A DNA stretch of 64,000 nt from Plantago ovata (Eukaryota > Streptophyta > Magnoliopsida > Lamiales > Plantaginaceae): positions 59,319,550-59,383,549 of the forward strand of contig CM051457.1 in assembly GCA_028274465.1 (NCBI GenBank), written 5' to 3'. Below the pieces are notes generated by a model. The model worked only from the letters and a program-made list of their open reading frames with translations, was not told where the DNA came from and ran no database searches. Of the stretch, positions 58,561 through 64,000 are shown piece by piece; position 1 is the stretch's first letter; every line of letters starts with the position of its first letter. A program made the position numbers and the translations under genes.

Positions 58561-60639
58561 GTGATAGTATCTAGAAACGTCAAGTTTTTAGAAGCAGAAT
58601 ACCTCGAAGAAGAGAGGTTAGATGACATGATAGAACTTGAAGAAATTCAAGACTTTGACACGTGCGAACATGAGTTCTCTAAATCTTCTGATTTGGACTC
58701 AAGTTCAGTGGGAGCTTTCGAAGCAGACAAGGGTAATGATATGACACTTGCTAGGCATGTCATAGTCAGTGGGAGTTCTGTGATTAGATCAGTAGTTGAA
58801 ACCACACCAATAGAACCCGTTGTCAACCAATCTGTGCAACAAGTTGCACAAGAGCAGCCTCCCGCTAGGGAACAGGGTCGCGGGGCGCGACCAGCTGCAT
58901 CAGTACCCACTGATAATGTTCGTGTTACACGAAGCCAGAAATTAAAAGCACCAGAACCAGTCGAGCTCCGTAGGTCGAAGAGGATCCTAAAAGGACCTCA
59001 GAAGCAAAGCTTTATGATAGAAGACATAAGTGAACTTGATGTCGGCTTATCAGATCGGGAAGATCCAGAGACCTACAAAGAGGCAATAATTGATATTGAC
59101 TCAGACAAATGGCAAGAGGACATGGAATTGGAAATGGACTACATGTACCTGAACCAAGTTTGGAACTTGGTAGACTTGCCCCAAGAGGTTAGACCTATTG
59201 GGTGCAAATGGGTCTTTAAACGAAAGACAGATGCGGATGGCAAGGTACAAACGCACAAGGCTAGACTTGTGGCGAAAGGCTACACGCAAAGGTATGGCAT
59301 CGATTACGATGAAACCTTTTCACCGCTAGCAAAATAGAAGTCCATTCGAATTCTACTTGCGATAGCTGCCTACTATGATTATGAGATCGGGCAGATGGAT
59401 GTAAAGACTGCCTTCCTCAATGGAAACCTTGAGGAAGAGGTCTATATGGTACAGCCGGAAGGTTTTATTAGTAAAACCAGGCCGACTGTTGTATGCAAAT
59501 TACAAAGATCCATCCATAGGCTAAAGCAAGCGTCTAGGAGCTGGAATATCTGCTTTGATGAAGCTGTCAAATCGTTTGACTTCTTCAGAAGCAAGGAAGA
59601 TCCCTGTGTCTACACTAGGAACAACGACAAGGGAGTCGTTTTCATGATCATCTATGTTGATGACATTTTGATCATGGGAAACAATGTCTCTATGCTAGAA
59701 GAGACTAAAGTTTGGTTATCAAGTACCTTCTCAATGAAGGACTTGGGTGAAGCGAACTACATCCTAGGGATCAAGATCTTTAGAGATAGATCCAAGAGGA
59801 TGTTAGGATTGACACAGTCCACCTACATCGACAAAATACTGAAGCGTTATAAGATGGACGACTCAAAGAGAGGCTTTCTCCCAGCTAGGCATGGGATTGT
59901 CTTATCATTTAAGGATGGTCCTAAAACTGATGAAGAAAGAAATGCAATGAGTCGTGTGCCCTATGCTTCGGCAGTAGGGTCTATAATGTATGCAATGAAT
60001 TGCACAACGCCCGATGTGGCATATGCGCTTAGTATCACTTGTCGACACCAACAGAATCCAGGAGTACCTCACTGGACTGCTGTAAATAACATTCTTAAGT
60101 ACCTTCGACGGACTAAAGAGATGTTCTTGGTGTTTGGTGGAGAACCAGAATTAAAGATGTCTGGTTATGTCGACGCTGGATTTGAATCAGATCCTGATGA
60201 CTTTAAGTCACAGACAGGATACGTATTCAAATTGAACGAAGGAGCTATCTGTTGGAAGAGTTCTAAGCAAGCCACGATTACTGACTCATCCACAGAAGCC
60301 GAGTACATTGCTGGATCAGAAGCTTCGAAAGAAGCTGTCTGGATTTCAGAGTTCTTGAAGGAATTGAGGGTTGTTCCTGCTCCTAGTCTAATAACGGTTT
60401 AGTGGGAAAATACGGGCGCCGTCGCTCAAGCTAAGGAGCCTAGATCTACAAACAAGAACAAACATGTACTTAGAAAGTATCACGTTATACGTGAGATTAT
60501 TGATAGAGGAGAAGTTAGTATAGAACGTGTCTTTACCACGGACAACGTGGCAGATCCTTTCACCAAGGTCTTATCAGTGGAAGTCCACTTAAGACATTAT
60601 GCTAATCTGGGTATTAGGCACAAAGGTGACTGGCTCTAG
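58561..60639 (+). pseudogene. Angela RT-RNase H
   Basis: An acidic/variable linker (to about 59050) precedes RT: GCKWVFKRKTDADG, MDVKTAFLNGNLEEE and catalytic YVDDILIMG. RNase H: GYVDAGFESD, SSTEAEYIAGSEA and the C-terminal NVADPFTK. Breaks: in-frame TAG at 59335-59337 and TAG at 60400-60402; otherwise one continuous frame to the stop at 60637-60639, four bases before the PPT. Confidence 0.93.
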
Positions 60640-60642
60640 TCC

Positions 60643-60653
60643 AAGTGGGAGAT
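60643..60653 (+). other. Angela polypurine tract
   Basis: AAGTGGGAGAT, identical to the LARD PPT at 29736-29746, directly before the 3' LTR. Confidence 0.9.
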
Positions 60654-62729
60654 TGATAGTATATATGTCCTAGAGACATTCCTTATTAAGGGCATGGAGC
60701 CCTTATAGAGGGCATATATGTACTATTACACACGTCAACATAATATGATATATGTTTGTCGTTTTACTATTGAGTATCGCTTTCATATTTATATAACACC
60801 AGGCATGAGCATGTCATATCTCTATTTCTGTCTGTATTGATATTAAACATGTCCCCTCGGATAGATGACCGATCACACAGATAGTGGGAGCCATGTGAGT
60901 TATCATCTATCCCAAACTCTCCCTAGTCGAGGTTCATCTCGGATGTAGGGGTCTGAATGAACCAGATGAGACTAGTATGCGTGGAGGTTATACTTGTTGG
61001 AGCAAGTGTGAGCCGATCCCACGGCCACGGAACGGATTGTTGGACAATCGAGAAACGTTCCCATAACTGTGCATAGTTGTTCGAAGAAGGATTATCGAAC
61101 AATGGAAGTACCCACAGGACACTCCCATCGATGTATGCTCAACACCGAAGTGTCTATGGGAACCGGTAAGTTGTCGAAGTGATGCCAGTCGTCCTTTGGA
61201 CTTACAGGACTTTATCATCACATTTGTTGCCCCATATCCTTGGTGGACCCGTCGATGTCAGCTCTGAATAAGCAGTTGACCTAAGACACGATCCAGGATT
61301 ATGGCTACATACAAATGGGGATGATAAGTGATTCTATGAAGGATTCATCTCTCATGTGTAGCACAGGAGAGCACTGCTCATAGTCGTTCATAGTTGTGAT
61401 TGGGAAAACCGCTGGCCAGCGTATCAATATTATTATGATGGTCATAATAGATATTGGATTCACCATGCAACTCACTGAAGGCGCCCGTGGATGTATTATT
61501 GGGATAGACACTTCATCGATCCTAGATGCATTCGAGCAAGTCAGATGAAGGGACGTTACCATCGCCGCGTTGAGCGCATCAGGCTTCGCAACGAAAGGGT
61601 TTGCTTTGAGAAACCTCTCAAAGGTCCTCATGTATTAATATTGCAAATGGAACCGTCTAGGAATTTCATTTTGCCTAGTCTAGGACTTGCTTAATACAAT
61701 GAGGCCCTATGGGTCACACTATGTGGTGATTCAGCTTATCCGAATATCCTTGAAGATGGAATCGCAATTAATTTGGATTTAATTGTGATTGATGGATTAT
61801 AATTGATTTGGAATTAATTATAATATTTAGTGGCTCAATTAATGATTTGGAATTATTAATTGAATTCGCTAATTAATTGTATTTTATGTAAATACAATTA
61901 AAGATTATATTTTAGAAATATAATAGAGGTTTGATTTGAAAGGATATGTTAATTTAGAATTAACATATGCACATGGACAAAATCTACTTGGAGTTTGAAT
62001 TGCCTTAGAACTATAAGTGGGTCCCAAAATCGGAACGCACCTAACACCCTTAGGAAGCACGCGCGCGCGCGATGGTGTAGGGGAAGGAGTTCGACTCCTT
62101 CCTCTATTAGAAGTCTAAGGGATAAGTTAGATTTTCCTGATTGACTTTTAATTTGATTGAGAATGAATCTAGACTTTATGATTCTGATTCTGATTCCTTT
62201 ATGAAGTCTAATTGCTTATGTTTTAGGCTTCTATTGACTACTATATAGTAGACTATTAGAGAGCTTTCGACATAGATTTTCACACAGTTGAAGAATCAAA
62301 TTCTTAGAGAATTATTCTACCTTTCTTAGAGAAAACAAAAGCTCTCCCCCCACCTCACCTAAGCCACGCCCGCGCCGCCTACCGTACGAATCGCCGCCCC
62401 ATCTTTTTGGCCACACAAAGAATATCCTAGCATTCTTTCTGATAGGTTGTTCATCCGTGGATACCAAGATTGAGGTTCTAGGAGCTGGAAACTAACTTTT
62501 ATTGTCTTGCAGATAATCAAAGTATTGCAGATATCATCGACTTCGACGAAGGAGAAGATACACCGGATTATTACGAAGACTTGAAAGCTGCTTTGGAAGT
62601 AAGGTTAGTCTTCTAATTGACGTGTTTAAATATATACGACATATACATAATCAATTAACCTGTATGTTAAGAAAAATTTTGAAATTCCGCTGCGTACCCT
62701 AGGGGTAACTCTGACTGTATTTCCTTACA
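60654..62729 (+). repeat. Angela 3' LTR
   Basis: 2076 bp, uninterrupted reference copy of this LTR, ending TTCCTTACA before TSD TGACC. Confidence 0.96.
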
Positions 62730-64000
62730 TGACCAAGAAGATGGGACGGCGGTTTTCCTCCGGTGAGAGGGGTGGCGCGCGTGGCTAGTATGGAGAGGTA
62801 GGGGAGAGCTTTTTATTTTCTCTAAGAAAACTGGGTATTCAACTGTGTGAAAAAACTATGTCAAAAGCTCTCTAATAGTCTACTATATATAGTAGTCAAT
62901 AGAAGCCTAAAGCATAAGCAATTAGACTTCATAAAGGAATAAGAATCTAATTCTTATCGCACTAGGAAACCAATTTCAAGTCTAGATTCATTCCCAATTA
63001 AATTAAAACTCAATCAGGAAAATCTAACTTATCCCTTAGACTTCTAATAGAGGAAGGAGTCGAATTCCTTCCCTACACCATCTCGCGCGCGGGCGCGCTT
63101 CCTAAGGGTGATAGGTGGGTTCCGATTTTGGGACCCACTTATAGTTCTAAGGCAATTCAAACTCCAAGTAGATTTTGCCCATGTGCATATGTTAATTCTA
63201 AATTAACATATCATTTCAAATCAAACCTCTATTATATTTCTAAAATATAATCTTTAATTGTATTTACATAAAATACAATTAATTAGCCAATTCAATTAAT
63301 AATTCCAAATTATTAATTGAGCCACTAAATATTATAATTAATTCCAAATTAATTATAATCCATCAATAACAATTAATTCCAAATTAATTGCGATTCCATC
63401 TTCAAGGATATTCGGATAAGTTGAATCACCACATAGTGTGACCCATAGGGCCTCATTGTATTAAGCAAGTCCTAGACTAGGCAAAATGGAATTCCTAGAC
63501 GGTTCCATTTGCAATATTAATACATGAGGACGTTTGAGAGGTTTCTCAAAGCAAACCCTTTCGTTGCGAAGTCTGTTGCGCTCAACGCGGCGATGGTAAC
63601 GTCCCTTCATCTGACTGACTCGAATGTATCTAGGATCGATGAAGTGTCTATCCCAATAATACATCCACGGGCGTCTTCAGTGAGTTGCATGGTGAATCCA
63701 ATATCTATTATGACCATCAGAATAATATTGATACGCTGGCCAGCGGTTTTACCAATCACAACTATGAACGACTATGAGCAGTACTCTCCTGTGCTACACA
63801 TGAGAGATGAATCTTTCACAGAAACACTTATCATCCCCATTTGTATGTAGCCATAATCCTGGATCGTGTCTTAGGTCAACTGCTTATTCAGAGCAGACAT
63901 CGACGGGTCCGCCAAGGATATGGGGCAAAAATGTGATGATAAAGTCCTGTAAGTCCGAAGGACGACTGGCATCACTTCGACAACTTACCGGTTCCCATAG
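62730..64000 (-). repeat. older Angela LTR, minus orientation, right fragment
   Basis: Begins with TSD TGACC and continues as the reverse complement of the Angela LTR from the point where 51193 stopped; runs off the window end. The rest of this older element lies outside, so whether it is complete cannot be seen. Confidence 0.93.

Larger units (their letters stand above)
51194..62729 (+). mobile_element. Angela-lineage Ty1/copia element
   Basis: LTRs about 2.1 kb without the nested solo LTR, TG...CA, TSD TGACC at 51189-51193 and 62730-62734. PBS, long leader, gag, protease, integrase, RT and RNase H in copia order, PPT AAGTGGGAGAT. Long LTRs and the RNase H/RT sequence (KDLGEANYILGIKI, STEAEYIA) point to the Angela group of Tork. 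It is inserted in an older Angela LTR of opposite orientation. Multiple stops make it non-coding as it stands. Confidence 0.96.

Overview
This window is repeat-rich flowering-plant nuclear DNA, probably from a eudicot (the order is not resolved). I find no host gene in it. Nearly every base belongs to LTR retrotransposons or their relics, stacked inside one another. The evidence is TG...CA-ended LTR pairs, 5-bp target-site duplications (TSDs), tRNA-complementary primer-binding sites (PBS), polypurine tracts (PPT), and broken gag/protease/RT/RNase H/integrase reading frames. One 100-base N run (37050-37149) is an assembly gap.

Left part (1-29746). The base layer is a non-coding, Angela-like Ty1/copia derivative (a LARD) at 1-2413 and 28684-29746. 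It is split by a minus-strand Ty3/gypsy chromovirus (Tekay/Del type) at 2414-28683, TSD TATAG. That chromovirus carries two plus-strand Athila-family elements. Element A1 (4480-10540, TSD CGGCG) lies in its 3' LTR and encodes only Gag and protease. Element A2 (12682-22108, TSD AGCGA) lies in its pol and carries gag plus full-length but stop-ridden pol. A1 and A2 share LTRs, PBS, leader and 3' UTR, so A1 looks like the non-autonomous partner of an A2-like helper.

Middle (29747-45150). An LTR of the LARD (29747-29796 plus 43241-45150) is interrupted by a minus-strand Tat-lineage gypsy element with two RNase H domains (29797-about 43240). That element is interrupted in turn by a minus-strand copia-type element (34030-41494, TSD ATTCT) that has a UBN2-type gag but almost no pol.

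Right part (45151-64000). A second LARD copy starts with a PBS and leader (45151-48514); 47588-48514 repeats 1-927. It is followed by two Athila-like LTRs in head-to-head orientation (48515-50866). Next comes an old minus-strand Angela LTR (50867-51193 and 62735-64000+), into which an Angela copia element (51194-62729, TSD TGACC) has inserted in the opposite orientation. The 5' LTR of that element is hit by a solo LTR (52802-54482, TSD ACTAC) of the UBN2-gag family.

The proteins, where readable, are the standard retrotransposon set: Gag makes the particle, protease cleaves the polyprotein, RT/RNase H makes cDNA and integrase inserts it. Almost every frame has stops or shifts. Exceptions are a 150-codon ORF upstream of the chromovirus gag (25375-25827) and most of the A1 gag-protease frame. 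The best candidates for undescribed biology are RNA-level: a four-hairpin array with compensatory stem changes in the 5' leaders of both Angela-type families, a variable-number hairpin repeat in the UBN2-family LTR, tRNA-like modules in two LTR families, and GC-rich boxes spaced about two helical turns apart next to LTR TATA boxes.
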